Shown in pieces: positions 9,295 to 19,079 of a DNA stretch of 64,000 bases. Where the stretch lies: assembly GCF_040790665.1 (NCBI RefSeq), contig NZ_CP160849.1, positions 1 through 64,000 on the forward strand, in the 5' to 3' direction. The translations under genes were made by a program, and so were the position numbers. Position 1 is the first letter of the stretch; each line of letters begins with the position of its first letter. The notes below the pieces were generated by a model. It saw nothing but the letters and a program-made list of their open reading frames with translations, was not told where the DNA came from and did no database searches. The stretch is from Sulfitobacter pontiacus (GTDB taxonomy: Bacteria > Pseudomonadota > Alphaproteobacteria > Rhodobacterales > Rhodobacteraceae).

Positions 9295-10461
9295 ATGACC
9301 CCGCGTACCGCTGCGACTTTCTCTCCTCCGGTGATGGAGGCGCGCCGCTGGTTGACGGGCGTCCACTTTGACGCCGACCGGCCCCTGATCAACGTGAGCC
9401 AAGCCGCCCCTGTCGATCCGCCACCGCAGGCGATGCGTCAGGCCATGGCTGATGTCGCGCTGAACAACGATGATGCGCATCTTTACGGGCCGGTGCTTGG
9501 TCTGCCCGAATTGCGCGACGAGCTGGCCGCGCAGGTCAGCGCCCATTACGCTGGCGCGGTAGAGCCCGCGCAAGCGGCGATTACATCGGGCTGCAATCAG
9601 GCCTTTGCCGCTGCGATTGCCACGCTCTGTGCCGAGGGGGACGAGGTGATCCTGCCGGTGCCGTGGTACTTTAACCACAAGATGTGGCTGGATATGTCGG
9701 GTGTCGCCGCCGTGCCGCTGCCGGTGGGGGATGCACTTTTGCCCGACCCGGAACAGGCTGCTGCCCTGATCACCGACCGCACCCGTGCCATCGCCTTGGT
9801 CACGCCCAACAACCCCGGCGGCGTTGAATACCCCGAAGAGTTGGTGCAGGCGTTTTTCGATCTGGCCCGTGCGCGCGGGATCGCCCTGATCCTGGACGAG
9901 ACCTATCGCGACTTTGACAGTCGATCCGGTCCGCCGCACCGTCTGTTTCAGGACCCCGACTGGCACGATACGTTGATCCATTTATATTCTTTTTCAAAGG
10001 CCTACCGTCTGACTGGTCACCGAGTGGGCGCGATTGTCGCCTCTCAGGCACGTCTCGCCGAGGTTGAGAAGTTCCTGGATACCGTCGCCATTTGCCCCGG
10101 CCAGATCGGTCAGCATGCCGCCCTTTGGGGGATGCAGAACCTTGACACATGGCTGGCCGGCGAGCGGCGCGAGATCCTGGCCCGGCGACAGGCGATTGCC
10201 GACAGTATGCATCGTTTGGACGCGAAAGGCTGGAAGCTTTTGGGGCTTGGCGGCTATTTCGCCTATCTCTCGCATCCCTTTGACGAAAGCTCTGCCACAT
10301 TGGCCCCGCGGCTGGTGCGCGAGGCGGCCGTGCTGACCCTGCCCGGCACCATGTTCCATCCGGCAGAGGATATCACCGGCGGGCGGCATCTGCGCATCGC
10401 TTTTGCCAATCTGGATGTCGCAGGCATCGAGGTGCTGTTTGACCGTCTGACACAGGTCTAA
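9295..10461 (+). CDS. PLP-dependent aminotransferase (fold type I)
   Basis: 388 residues from the ATG at 9295, chosen because AGGAG lies 9 bases upstream; the frame is open 90 bases further upstream without a ribosome site. Landmarks of class I/II aminotransferases: HLYGPVLGLPELRDELA near the N-terminus, VTPNNPGG (substrate loop), LILDETYRDF with the PLP-nitrogen Asp, and SFSKAYRLTGHRVGA with the Schiff-base lysine, then RIAFANLD with the carboxylate-binding Arg. The substrate cannot be read from the sequence; alanine, aspartate or an aromatic amino acid are all possible. It stands just before ppiD-trpE on the same strand. Confidence 0.88.
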   Translation: MTPRTAATFSPPVMEARRWLTGVHFDADRPLINVSQAAPVDPPPQAMRQAMADVALNNDDAHLYGPVLGLPELRDELAAQVSAHYAGAVEPAQAAITSGCNQAFAAAIATLCAEGDEVILPVPWYFNHKMWLDMSGVAAVPLPVGDALLPDPEQAAALITDRTRAIALVTPNNPGGVEYPEELVQAFFDLARARGIALILDETYRDFDSRSGPPHRLFQDPDWHDTLIHLYSFSKAYRLTGHRVGAIVASQARLAEVEKFLDTVAICPGQIGQHAALWGMQNLDTWLAGERREILARRQAIADSMHRLDAKGWKLLGLGGYFAYLSHPFDESSATLAPRLVREAAVLTLPGTMFHPAEDITGGRHLRIAFANLDVAGIEVLFDRLTQV

Positions 10462-10528
10462 CGCGGCTCTTGCCCCCCTGCCGCGCACCGCATAGACAGG
10501 GCAAAACGTGCGTTTAAGGGATGACACC

Positions 10529-12373
10529 ATGAAAGCCAAAGGCAACAGCTTTACGAAAACCGCAGTATGGGGGCTGATGGGTCTGTTGATCCTGGGTCTG
10601 GGCGGTTTTGGCGCGGTCAATCTGAACGGCAGCGCACGCACCGTCGGCGAAGTGGGCGACAAGTCTATCTCGGTTGACGATTACGCCCGCGAGCTGCAGC
10701 AGCAGATCCGCGCCATCGAAAGCCAGTCCGGCGAACAGCTTAGCTTTCAAGAAGCCCAAGCCATCGGGCTGGACCGTGCCGTGCTGCAACGTCTGGTCCG
10801 TTTGCGCGCGCTCGACAATGAGGCCGACGAGATGGGCCTGTCCATCGGCGACGCGAACCTGCGCGAACGCGTTGTGGAAATCCCGTCTTTCCAGGGCGTT
10901 GACGGTAATTTTGACCGCGAGGGCTATCGCTTTGCCCTACAGCAGGCCGGTCTGAACGAGAACGAATTCGAACAATCGCTGCGCGAGGAAGCGGGCCGTA
11001 CCCTGTTGCAGGAAGCGATCACCGGCGGGGTTGCGATGCCCGACGCCTATGCCGACACGCTTGTATCCTATGTGGGCGAGCAGCGCAGCTTTACCTGGGC
11101 CAAACTGACGCAAGATGATCTGGACGCGCCCCTGCCCGACGCCACCGATGCGCAGTTGCAGGCCTATTACGACGAGAACGCCGACCAGTTCATTCTGCCC
11201 GCCAGCAAGACCATCAGCTATATCACCATGGGCCCGCAGGATCTGCTGGACGAAGTAGAGCTGACCGACGAAGAGCTGCAGGCCGCCTATGACGACCGCG
11301 CGGATGAATACATCCAGCCCGAACGCCGCTTGGTCGAACGTCTGGTTTTCCGCGATCAGGAGGCCGCCGATCAGGCTGCCGCCGCGCTCGAGGTTGATGG
11401 CAACACATTTGAGGGGCTGGTCGCGGACCGCGGGCTTTCCCTGTCGGATGTGGATCTTGGAGATCTGAGCCAGCAACAGCTGGGTGCCGCAGGGGACGCC
11501 GTGTTTGCTGCCGAAGTGGGTGATATTGTCGGCCCGCTGCCCAGCAACCTCGGGCCTGCATTGTTCCGCGTGAACGGTGTGCTGCCGTCGCTGAACACCA
11601 CCTTCGAAGAAGCCCGTCCGACGCTGGTGCAAGACCTTGCCGCGGACCGCGCGGCCCGTCTGGTAGAGGTTCGCGCCCAGGATCTGGATGACCAATTGGC
11701 CGGTGGTGCCACGCTGGAACAGATCGCCGAGGAAAGCAAAATGACCCTCAGCACCATCGAATGGACGCAGGACAGCAGCGAAAGCATCGCCGCCTATGCC
11801 GGTTTCCGCGAGGCCGCGACACGTCTGACCGAAGGCGACTTCCCCCAGATCCAGCAGCTGGATGACGGCAGCGTTTTTGCCATGCGTCTTGATGGCACCA
11901 AAGAGGAACGCCCCAACCCGTTTGACGCCGCCCGTGCAGACGTGGCCGAGGCGTGGCAGAACGAACAATTGATCACCGCCCTGCGTGCCAAGGCCGAGAC
12001 CCTGCAGGCCGAGCTTGCCGATGGCGCTGATTTTGCCGAGCTGGGACTGGAGCCCAAGACCGGGACCGACCAGACCCGCGACGCCGTGGTCAGCGCCGCA
12101 CCGCAGGGGTTCATCGCCGCTGTGTTTGACGCAGCCCCCGGCGAGGTCGAACTGCTGGAAGGTGCCGATGAGGTCGCGCTTGTCCGTCTTGATAGCATCA
12201 AGGACGCGGGCGAGAATGACCGGATGACGCAGGTCAAAACCCAGATCGCGACCCAGCTGGATGACCAGCTGTCGCAAGCGCTTTTCGCCGCTTTCTCTGA
12301 CGACGTGATCCGCCGCACGGCACCGCGTGTCGATCAGCAGGCGATCAACGCCGTCCACGTGAACTTCCCCTAA
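10529..12373 (+). CDS. ppiD: Periplasmic peptidyl-prolyl isomerase, SurA/PpiD type
   Basis: About 614 residues. A single N-terminal membrane anchor (WGLMGLLILGLGGFGAVNL) is followed by a SurA_N-like chaperone domain, a central parvulin-like region (about 240-360) and a long C-terminal arm. This is the PpiD organisation: an inner-membrane-anchored chaperone facing the periplasm that helps newly exported proteins fold. The parvulin core is divergent, so isomerase activity is uncertain, as for E. coli PpiD. I start at the ATG at 10529, with AAGGG 8 bases upstream, rather than the upstream GTG at 10508. It ends 12 bases before trpE and is probably co-transcribed with it. Confidence 0.88.
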   Translation: MKAKGNSFTKTAVWGLMGLLILGLGGFGAVNLNGSARTVGEVGDKSISVDDYARELQQQIRAIESQSGEQLSFQEAQAIGLDRAVLQRLVRLRALDNEADEMGLSIGDANLRERVVEIPSFQGVDGNFDREGYRFALQQAGLNENEFEQSLREEAGRTLLQEAITGGVAMPDAYADTLVSYVGEQRSFTWAKLTQDDLDAPLPDATDAQLQAYYDENADQFILPASKTISYITMGPQDLLDEVELTDEELQAAYDDRADEYIQPERRLVERLVFRDQEAADQAAAALEVDGNTFEGLVADRGLSLSDVDLGDLSQQQLGAAGDAVFAAEVGDIVGPLPSNLGPALFRVNGVLPSLNTTFEEARPTLVQDLAADRAARLVEVRAQDLDDQLAGGATLEQIAEESKMTLSTIEWTQDSSESIAAYAGFREAATRLTEGDFPQIQQLDDGSVFAMRLDGTKEERPNPFDAARADVAEAWQNEQLITALRAKAETLQAELADGADFAELGLEPKTGTDQTRDAVVSAAPQGFIAAVFDAAPGEVELLEGADEVALVRLDSIKDAGENDRMTQVKTQIATQLDDQLSQALFAAFSDDVIRRTAPRVDQQAINAVHVNFP

Positions 12374-12385
12374 GGTAGGTCTCCC

Positions 12386-13897
12386 ATGTCGTTGACACCC
12401 GATTATGACAGCTTTGCCGCAGGCTATGCGGCGGGCAAGAACCAGATCGTTTACACCCGTCTGGCTGCCGATCTGGACACGCCTGTTTCGCTGATGCTCA
12501 AGCTCACCGGTGCGGCACAGAACGCCTTTGTGCTGGAATCTGTGACCGGCGGCGAGGTCCGCGGGCGCTATTCGATTATCGGGATGAAGCCCGATCTGAT
12601 CTGGCGCTGTCAGGGCACCACGTCGGCCATCAACCGTTCGGCCCGCTATGACGTGGATGCCTTCGACGATGTCGCGGGGGATCCGCTGGATACTTTGCGT
12701 GCGGTGATCGCGGAGTCGAAGATCGACCTGCCTGATGACCTGCCGCAAGCCGCCGCCGGGCTGTTCGGCTATCTGGGGTATGACATGATCCGGCTGGTGG
12801 AACATCTGCCGAATGTGAACCCCGATCCCATGGGGCTGCCCGATGCGATGATGGTGCGCCCCTCGGTGATTGCCGTGCTTGACGGGGTCAAGGGCGAGGT
12901 CACGATCGTATCGCCAGCTTGGGTGTCTGACGGGCAATCGGCCAAGGCCGCTTATGCCCAAGCCGCCGAACGCGTGATGGATGCGGTGCGTGATCTGGAA
13001 CGGTCGATGCCCGGCACCAGCCGTGATCTGGGCGACGCCCACGAAGAATCCGCCCCCGTCAGCAATTTCACCCGCGAAGGCTATAAATCCGCCGTTGAAA
13101 AAGCGCGGGAATATATCGTGGCGGGCGACATCTTTCAGGTGGTGCCGTCGCAACGGTGGGCGCAGGGTTTCTCGCAGCCGCCGTTCGCGCTGTATCGCAG
13201 TTTGCGCCGGACCAACCCGTCGCCCTTCATGTTCTATTTCAACTTTGGTGATTTCCATGTCGTCGGGGCCTCGCCCGAGATCCTGGTGCGCGTCTTCGGC
13301 AACGAGATCACGATCCGCCCCGTTGCAGGCACCCGTCGTCGCGGGGCCACGCCGGAAGAAGACCGCGCGCTGGAGGCTGATCTGCTGGCCGACCAGAAAG
13401 AGCTGGCTGAGCATCTGATGCTGCTTGATCTGGGCCGCAATGACGTGGGCCGGGTCGCCAAGATCGGCACCGTGCGCCCGACCGAGGAATTCATCGTCGA
13501 ACGCTACAGCCACGTGATGCATATCGTGTCCAATGTCGTGGGCGAGCTGCGCGAAGACCGCGATGCGCTGGATGCCTTCTTTGCCGGGATGCCTGCGGGC
13601 ACAGTGTCAGGTGCACCCAAGGTCCGCGCGATGGAGATTATCGACGAGCTGGAGCCCGAGAAACGCGGGCTCTACGGCGGCGGTGTTGGCTACTTTAGCG
13701 CGGGCGGCGACATGGACATGTGCATCGCCCTGCGCACTGCCGTCATCAAGGATAAAACCCTGTATATTCAGGCCGGTGGCGGCGTCGTCTATGACAGCGA
13801 CGCAGAGGCGGAGTATATGGAGACGGTGCATAAATCCGACGCGATCCGCCGTGCGGCGGCCGATGCAGCACGCTTCGCAGGTCAAGGGAACAGCTGA
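12386..13897 (+). CDS. trpE: Anthranilate synthase component I
   Basis: Converts chorismate to anthranilate with ammonia delivered by TrpG; first committed step of tryptophan synthesis. 503 residues. The N-terminal domain has the LLES-equivalent feedback region (FVLESVTGGEVRGRYSIIG), and the C-terminal chorismate-binding domain has FQVVPSQRW, PVAGTRRRGATPEED, LLDLGRNDVGRV, SYSHVMHIVSNV-like YSHVMHIVSNV, and GAPKVRAMEIIDELEP. It lies 12 bases after ppiD and 2 bases before an M14-family gene. The partner trpG and the rest of the pathway restart 2.9 kb downstream. I see no leader peptide with tandem Trp codons. Confidence 0.97.
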   Translation: MSLTPDYDSFAAGYAAGKNQIVYTRLAADLDTPVSLMLKLTGAAQNAFVLESVTGGEVRGRYSIIGMKPDLIWRCQGTTSAINRSARYDVDAFDDVAGDPLDTLRAVIAESKIDLPDDLPQAAAGLFGYLGYDMIRLVEHLPNVNPDPMGLPDAMMVRPSVIAVLDGVKGEVTIVSPAWVSDGQSAKAAYAQAAERVMDAVRDLERSMPGTSRDLGDAHEESAPVSNFTREGYKSAVEKAREYIVAGDIFQVVPSQRWAQGFSQPPFALYRSLRRTNPSPFMFYFNFGDFHVVGASPEILVRVFGNEITIRPVAGTRRRGATPEEDRALEADLLADQKELAEHLMLLDLGRNDVGRVAKIGTVRPTEEFIVERYSHVMHIVSNVVGELREDRDALDAFFAGMPAGTVSGAPKVRAMEIIDELEPEKRGLYGGGVGYFSAGGDMDMCIALRTAVIKDKTLYIQAGGGVVYDSDAEAEYMETVHKSDAIRRAAADAARFAGQGNS

Positions 13898-13899
13898 GG

Positions 13900-14940
13900 A
13901 TGCCGACCCAAGCCCCGTTCGAGATTGCGGGTCACAAAGTGGCACCCGGCTCTCGGGCACAGATCGACTTGCCGATCTCGATCCTGCCGGACCACACGCC
14001 TGTCGGGCTCTCGCTTGAAGTGATCCACGGCAAGCGCCCCGGCCCCACCATGTTTGTCAGCGCCGCTGTTCACGGGGACGAGCTGATCGGGGTCGAGATC
14101 GTGCGCCGTCTGCTGCGCGCACCGCAGTTGAAATCCCTGCGGGGGACGCTGCTGGTGATCCCGGTGGTGAACTCTTTCGGCTTCCTAAACCGGTCGCGTT
14201 ACCTGCCGGACCGGCGCGATCTGAACCGTTGTTTTCCGGGGCACCCGTCTGGGTCTTTGGGGTCACGGCTGGCGCATATCTTTTTGAACGACGTGGTGCT
14301 GCGCTGTGATTTCGGAATCGATCTACATTCGGCCGCGATCCACCGGACCAACCTGCCGCAGGTGCGGATCTCTCCATCAGATGCGGTGACGCGGCGCATG
14401 GCCGCCAGCTTTGCCGCACCGGTGGTGCTGACCTCGCCCCTGCGCGACGGATCGCTGCGCGCGGTCGCCGCCGCCAAGGGCACGCCGGTGCTGCTGTATG
14501 AGGCGGGCGAAGGGCTGCGCTTTGACGAAATGGCCGTGCGCGCGGGCGTTGCGGGTATCTTGCGGGTCATGCATGCCGAAGACATGCTGCCGGCCAAGGG
14601 CATCGCCCCTTCGCGCAGGCAATCCCATGTCTGCTCAAGCTCGACCTGGCTGCGCGCGCCTGTAGGTGGGCTGCTGCGTACCTTTAGGGCCGAGGGGGAG
14701 ACCGTGAAACAGGGCGACGCACTGGCGACAGTCTCTGACCCGTTCGGCAAGACCGAAGAGGATATTATCGCCCCCCATGACGGTATCCTGATCGGCCGCG
14801 CGATCCTACCCGTGGTGAACGAGGGCGACGCGGTCTTCCACTTGGCAAAGCTGCTGCCCAAGGCGGTGGCAGACACGGTCGAGGATATGATCACGCAGCT
14901 CGAAAGCGACCCACTGTTCGACGAAGACGAGATTATCTAG
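13900..14940 (+). CDS. Succinylglutamate desuccinylase/aspartoacylase family protein (M14-like)
   Basis: 346 residues. The N-terminal two thirds are a zinc carboxypeptidase-like fold: AAVHGDE (H58 and E61) and DLHSA (H143) supply the three zinc ligands, with the RRDLNRCFPG motif in between. The last ~90 residues resemble a small beta-barrel/biotinyl-lipoyl-like domain (APVGGLLRTFRAEGE, IAPHDGILIGRAILPVVNEG). Family members remove acyl groups from amino acids (AstE, aspartoacylase, and DoeB-like ectoine degradation enzymes), but nothing here identifies the substrate. It begins 2 bases after trpE, so it is in the trpE transcript; a metabolic link is not evident. Confidence 0.85.
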   Translation: MPTQAPFEIAGHKVAPGSRAQIDLPISILPDHTPVGLSLEVIHGKRPGPTMFVSAAVHGDELIGVEIVRRLLRAPQLKSLRGTLLVIPVVNSFGFLNRSRYLPDRRDLNRCFPGHPSGSLGSRLAHIFLNDVVLRCDFGIDLHSAAIHRTNLPQVRISPSDAVTRRMAASFAAPVVLTSPLRDGSLRAVAAAKGTPVLLYEAGEGLRFDEMAVRAGVAGILRVMHAEDMLPAKGIAPSRRQSHVCSSSTWLRAPVGGLLRTFRAEGETVKQGDALATVSDPFGKTEEDIIAPHDGILIGRAILPVVNEGDAVFHLAKLLPKAVADTVEDMITQLESDPLFDEDEII

Positions 14941-15005
14941 GCAGATCACATCCAAGCACGTCGAAGCCCGCGCAACGCGCAGGTTTCGATGGCTTTACCG
15001 GTAGA

Positions 15006-16658
15006 TCATTCAGGCGTGGCGTTTTTCAGCACGGCGGAAACAGGAGCGAGTGCAACTTGGCTGGCACGGTCCTGCAACCCCCAGACCAACAGCGCCGAGA
15101 TCGTCTCGGGCCGCATCCGCCCCATCATGATCACCGACCCTTCGATCCCCGCCTTGAACGCGGCCTGATCAAGGAACCGCCGGATCACGGTGGGCGTCTG
15201 CCCCTTGCTGTCAAAGTCGCGGAACACGGGTGCAGCGGGCACGCCCTCTTTCACTGCAAGCTTGGGCATCGTGTTCAGCCCCTTGTCCTGGGTCACAAGG
15301 CCATAGCCCCCCTGCCCAAGGATCGCAGTCACCTGATCTGCTGTCGCGCGGTCGGGTTGCAGCCCGGCACCCAGCCCTTCCAGCACGCCGATCACTTCGG
15401 GCATGCGCGAGAAGGCGACCGCCAGCGTGGTCTCTGCATCGCTTGGCTGCGCGCCCTGAGGCAGGTCGACCATCGCCAGCACCTCGAACCCTTCGTTGCG
15501 GTAGGTCTGCATGCGCTCTGCGGCGTCGGGCAGGCTGACGTCGACGGCAAAGCTCAGCGGATAGGGAAAGCTGCGCAGCGCGGCGATACCGACCTCGCCC
15601 CCTTGCAAATCACTGCCCACGTCCATCAACAGGACGCTCATCAGCGGTTTGCCCTCGGGGTTCGCGAAAGGCTGGCCATAACGGATGATGGCGGGGCTTT
15701 CTGCGGTGGCTTGCGCCTCGGGGGCGGTCTGTTCGCCCGATTGGGCGGTCGGCAGGCGGTTGATCGTCACGCCCGTATCCCGTTCAGAGGTGATCGCCGC
15801 AGGGGTGCCGATTGTAGGCCGCCCGTCTGTGCGTTGCTCGGGCGCGCCAAAGACAACATCGGCAGGGGCTTCTTCGGGTTGCGCGTCGGGCGCGCTTGGC
15901 GCGGTGGCGACATCGGTGTCCGGCGTGGGCGACACGGGGGTGGTGTCCGGCGTGGGCGACACGGGGGTGTCGACGCTTTCGTCGGCGGTGACGGGCGGTG
16001 CTGTCCGGGTCTCGATGCCAAGCGCATCCGGCTCGGTCGGTTCCATCGGCGCGAGCGCCATCGGATTGGGCAAGACAGGATCATCAAGCGTGATCTTCGG
16101 TGCAGCCGCATCGGGCACGGTCACGGGGGCTGTCGCGTCGATATCCTGCGCGATCTGCGGCGCGGGCTGCGGCGTTGGGGCGACCTCTGGCTCGGGCTGT
16201 GGTTCAAGCTGTGGTTCAGGCTCTACCGTCTCAGGCGATGCCGCGACGTCCGGCGCGTCCTCTAAAGGTGTGTCTTGCACAGCCTCTTGCGCGACCGGTG
16301 CTTCTACTTCTGGTGTGACCTCGGCTTTAGGTACAATCTCGGGCTCTGGTTCAACGATGGGCTCTTCGACGACAGGCTCTTCGACGACAGGCTCTTCGAC
16401 AACTGGCTCCGGCTCTGGCGTGATCACATCCTCGTTAGTGTCCTCAGCCGCCGTCAGGGGCGTTTCATCAGCCGCTACTACCGGGGGTTCCGCAATATCG
16501 GGCGCGTTGGTCGCGCGCTCTGCGTCAGGCGCGTCACTTGGCACAGGCGTGTCTTGCAAGGGCGCGGGCCCCATAGGCACCATGAAGGACGCGACACCGG
16601 CGACGCCGACACTGAATACCGCACCAATAAGGATGCCGCCAATAAACCCGCGTGACAT
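15006..16658 (-). CDS. Divergent polysaccharide deacetylase family protein with long acidic linker
   Basis: About 550 residues from the ATG at 16658 (AGGAG 10 bases upstream); the frame is open 81 bases further. A single N-terminal membrane segment (FIGGILIGAVFSVGVAGVASF) is followed by ~280 residues very rich in Pro, Glu, Ala and Thr, including three tandem VVEEP-type units and two TPVSPTPDT units. The C-terminal ~210 residues are a divergent polysaccharide deacetylase (YibQ-type) domain: LMSVLLMDVGSD, LPYPLSFAVDVSL-like region, and IGVLEGLGAG. Such proteins are membrane-anchored in the periplasm and linked to cell-envelope carbohydrate processing. It separates trpE from trpG on the opposite strand. 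Enzymatic activity is uncertain because the usual NodB metal residues are not obvious. Confidence 0.85.
   Translation of the reverse strand: MSRGFIGGILIGAVFSVGVAGVASFMVPMGPAPLQDTPVPSDAPDAERATNAPDIAEPPVVAADETPLTAAEDTNEDVITPEPEPVVEEPVVEEPVVEEPIVEPEPEIVPKAEVTPEVEAPVAQEAVQDTPLEDAPDVAASPETVEPEPQLEPQPEPEVAPTPQPAPQIAQDIDATAPVTVPDAAAPKITLDDPVLPNPMALAPMEPTEPDALGIETRTAPPVTADESVDTPVSPTPDTTPVSPTPDTDVATAPSAPDAQPEEAPADVVFGAPEQRTDGRPTIGTPAAITSERDTGVTINRLPTAQSGEQTAPEAQATAESPAIIRYGQPFANPEGKPLMSVLLMDVGSDLQGGEVGIAALRSFPYPLSFAVDVSLPDAAERMQTYRNEGFEVLAMVDLPQGAQPSDAETTLAVAFSRMPEVIGVLEGLGAGLQPDRATADQVTAILGQGGYGLVTQDKGLNTMPKLAVKEGVPAAPVFRDFDSKGQTPTVIRRFLDQAAFKAGIEGSVIMMGRMRPETISALLVWGLQDRASQVALAPVSAVLKNATPE
15915..15968. 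repeat. Tandem 27-bp repeat (two units) in the deacetylase linker
   Basis: Two adjacent identical 27-base units (15915-15941 and 15942-15968) encode the repeated peptide TPVSPTPDT. Copy number could vary by replication slippage without breaking the frame. Confidence 0.8.
16360..16404. repeat. Tandem 15-bp repeat (three units) in the deacetylase linker
   Basis: Units GGCTCTTCGACGACA at 16360-16374 and 16375-16389 and a slightly changed third at 16390-16404 encode VVEEP repeats. In-frame, so slippage would only change linker length. Confidence 0.8.
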
Positions 16659-16816
16659 AGATGATCGCTCCTGTTTTTGTTCCGGTTCGCGCGGCTCTCC
16701 GGCCTGCTGCCCTTGACGATAGGTCTTAACCCTGAACATGTATCAGCGGACATTATACCGTGGTTTTGCGCGGTTCCTCTAGCCCTAAACCCTGCCCCAA
16801 TACAAAGAATTGCCGC

Positions 16817-17398
16817 ATGCTGCTCTTGATAGATAACTACGATAGCTTCACCTACAACCTCGTACACTATCTGGGTGACCTCGGGGCCGAAGTCGAAATC
16901 CGCCGCAACGACCAGATCGACGTGCAGGCCGCGATGGCGATGAACCCCGCGGGGATCATCCTGTCGCCCGGCCCCTGCGACCCGGATCAAGCGGGCATCT
17001 GCCTTGCGCTGACGGCAGCCGCCGCCGAAACAAGCACGCCGCTTTTGGGTGTGTGCCTTGGCCATCAGACGCTGGGTCAGGCGTTCGGCGGCAAGGTCGT
17101 GCGCGCGGGCGAGATCGTGCACGGCAAGATGGGCATGATGCACCACAAGGGTCAGGGCGTCTTTGCGGGGCTGCCATCGCCCTTTGCCGCGACACGCTAT
17201 CATTCGCTGATCGTTGACCGCGCCACCCTGCCCGACTGTCTTGAGATCACGGCAGAGCTTGAGGACGGCACGATCATGGGCCTGCAGCACCGCGACCTGC
17301 CGCTGCACGGCGTGCAGTTCCACCCGGAATCGATCCGTTCGGATCACGGTCACCAGATGCTGCAAAACTTTCTGAACAACGTAAAGGTGCCCGCATGA
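16817..17398 (+). CDS. trpG: Anthranilate synthase component II (glutamine amidotransferase)
   Basis: Supplies ammonia from glutamine to TrpE; in many bacteria the same protein also serves aminodeoxychorismate synthase (PabA). 193 residues from the ATG at 16817 ([16 protein letters not shown] is the conserved family N-terminus). Class I amidotransferase triad: Cys in [15 protein letters not shown], His and Glu in GVQFHPES near residue 170. Its stop overlaps the trpD start by four bases (ATGA), beginning a run of overlapping genes. Confidence 0.97.
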   Translation: MLLLIDNYDSFTYNLVHYLGDLGAEVEIRRNDQIDVQAAMAMNPAGIILSPGPCDPDQAGICLALTAAAAETSTPLLGVCLGHQTLGQAFGGKVVRAGEIVHGKMGMMHHKGQGVFAGLPSPFAATRYHSLIVDRATLPDCLEITAELEDGTIMGLQHRDLPLHGVQFHPESIRSDHGHQMLQNFLNNVKVPA

Positions 17399-18414
17399 GC
17401 GATGCTCTGAAACCTCTGATCGATGCGGCCGCCAATGGCCCGCTGACCCGGGATCAGGCCGAGACCGCGTTCCAGATCCTGTTTGAGGGCGAAGCGACCC
17501 CCAGCCAGATCGGTGGTTTCCTGATGGCCCTGCGCACCCGTGGCGAGACGGTGGATGAATATGCTGCCGCCGCCCATGTCATGCGCGCCAAATGTAATCC
17601 TGTCACCGCCCCCGAGGGCGCGATGGACATCGTGGGCACCGGCGGCGATGGCAAGGGCACGCTGAATATCTCTACCGCGACGGCCTTCGTCGTGGCCGGC
17701 GCGGGCGTCGTGGTGGCGAAACATGGCAACCGCAACCTGTCGTCCAAATCCGGCGCGGCGGATGCGCTGACGCAGATGGGGCTCAAGGTGATGGTCGGAC
17801 CAAAGGTGGTCGAGGCCGCCCTGCACGATGCCGGCATCGGCTTTATGATGGCCCCGATGCACCATCCCGCGATTGCCCATGTCATGCCCACACGGTCCGA
17901 ATTGGGCACACGCACGATCTTCAACATCCTCGGCCCGCTGACCAACCCTGCGGGCGTCAAACGGCAGCTGACCGGGGCCTATCGCCGCGATCTGATCCGC
18001 CCGATGGCCGAAACACTTGGCGCGCTTGGCTCTGAAAAAGCGTGGCTTGTGCATGGCTCCGACGGGACGGACGAGCTGACGATCACCGGCACCAGCTGGA
18101 TCGCCGCGCTGAACCCTGATGGCACCATTTCCGAATTCGAGATCACGCCCGAAGACGCGGGCCTTCCGGTCCATCCCTTCGAGGATATCGTCGGCGGCAC
18201 ACCCGAAGAAAACGCACGTGATTTCAACGCGCTGCTGGACGGAACCCCCTCGGCCTACCGCGATGCGGTCTTGCTCAATTCGGCGGCGGCGCTGGTCGTG
18301 GCCGATGCCGCGCCCGATCTGAAAGCGGGGGTAGAGATGGCGCGCCACAGCATCGACAGCGGTGCGGCCCGTGACAAGATCACCCAAGTCGCGCGGATCA
18401 CCCAGACCGCATGA
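17395..18414 (+). CDS. trpD: Anthranilate phosphoribosyltransferase
   Basis: Attaches phosphoribose to anthranilate, second step of tryptophan synthesis. 339 residues with [22 protein letters not shown] (PRPP/phosphate loop), [21 protein letters not shown] (anthranilate and magnesium site), and [21 protein letters not shown]. All family motifs are intact. Overlaps trpG and ung by four bases each. Confidence 0.97.
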   Translation: MSDALKPLIDAAANGPLTRDQAETAFQILFEGEATPSQIGGFLMALRTRGETVDEYAAAAHVMRAKCNPVTAPEGAMDIVGTGGDGKGTLNISTATAFVVAGAGVVVAKHGNRNLSSKSGAADALTQMGLKVMVGPKVVEAALHDAGIGFMMAPMHHPAIAHVMPTRSELGTRTIFNILGPLTNPAGVKRQLTGAYRRDLIRPMAETLGALGSEKAWLVHGSDGTDELTITGTSWIAALNPDGTISEFEITPEDAGLPVHPFEDIVGGTPEENARDFNALLDGTPSAYRDAVLLNSAAALVVADAAPDLKAGVEMARHSIDSGAARDKITQVARITQTA

Positions 18415-19079
18415 GCCGTTTTGACCTGTCGCGCCTCGGGGCCTGGCGCGACCTTGCGTTCTTTGACGATACCCTGCCCGGCATCGCCGCAGCGCTGGCC
18501 GCGGACCCCCGCGAGACGCTGCCGCCCCGACCGCAGGTTTTCGCCGCGCTGGAACATACCCAGCCCGACGCGGTGCGCGTGGTGATCCTGGGGCAGGATC
18601 CCTATCCCACCCCCGGCCACGCCCACGGCTTTGCCTTCTCCGCCAGCGCCGATACCAAACCGCTGCCCCGTTCGCTGTCCAATATCTATAAGGAAATGGT
18701 GGATGACATCGGCGCCTGCCCACCGGATGCCGATCTGCGGTTCTGGGCGGATCAGGGCGTGCTGTTGTTGAACACCACATTGACCGTGCCTGCGCGGGAC
18801 GCAGGCGGCCATGGGAAACTGGGCTGGCAGCAGCTGACCACGCAAATTCTTGGCCGCTTGGCCGACCGTCCCCGCGCCTATTTGCTGTGGGGCGCGCATG
18901 CGCAAAAGGTCGCGCGGGATGTGGACGGGGGAGCGAACTTCAAACTTGAAACCCCGCACCCGTCGCCCCTGTCCGCACGGCGCGGGTTTTTCGGGTCACG
19001 TCCCTTCTCGCGCTGCAATGACTGGTTGCACGCCCAAGGCCAAGCGGCCATAAACTGGGCAACACCGGAGACATCATGA
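18411..19079 (+). CDS. ung: Uracil-DNA glycosylase (family 1)
   Basis: Removes uracil from DNA to start base-excision repair. 222 residues. Motif [20 protein letters not shown] holds the catalytic Asp and the Tyr that excludes thymine, LLLNTTLTV holds the uracil-recognising Asn, and [15 protein letters not shown] holds the catalytic His. It is placed between trpD and trpC with ATGA overlaps on both sides, so it must be co-translated with tryptophan enzymes. That gives no obvious functional link. The N-terminus is a little divergent from E. coli Ung but all catalytic parts are present. Confidence 0.93.
   Translation: MSRFDLSRLGAWRDLAFFDDTLPGIAAALAADPRETLPPRPQVFAALEHTQPDAVRVVILGQDPYPTPGHAHGFAFSASADTKPLPRSLSNIYKEMVDDIGACPPDADLRFWADQGVLLLNTTLTVPARDAGGHGKLGWQQLTTQILGRLADRPRAYLLWGAHAQKVARDVDGGANFKLETPHPSPLSARRGFFGSRPFSRCNDWLHAQGQAAINWATPETS

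Noticed and set aside
12374..12386. Tryptophan attenuator before trpE
   Set aside because: The gap after ppiD is 12 bases; no leader peptide or alternative hairpins possible there.
10937..13522. 861-codon open frame on the minus strand opposite ppiD and trpE
   Set aside because: Antisense of two well-supported genes; composition is that of a shadow frame.
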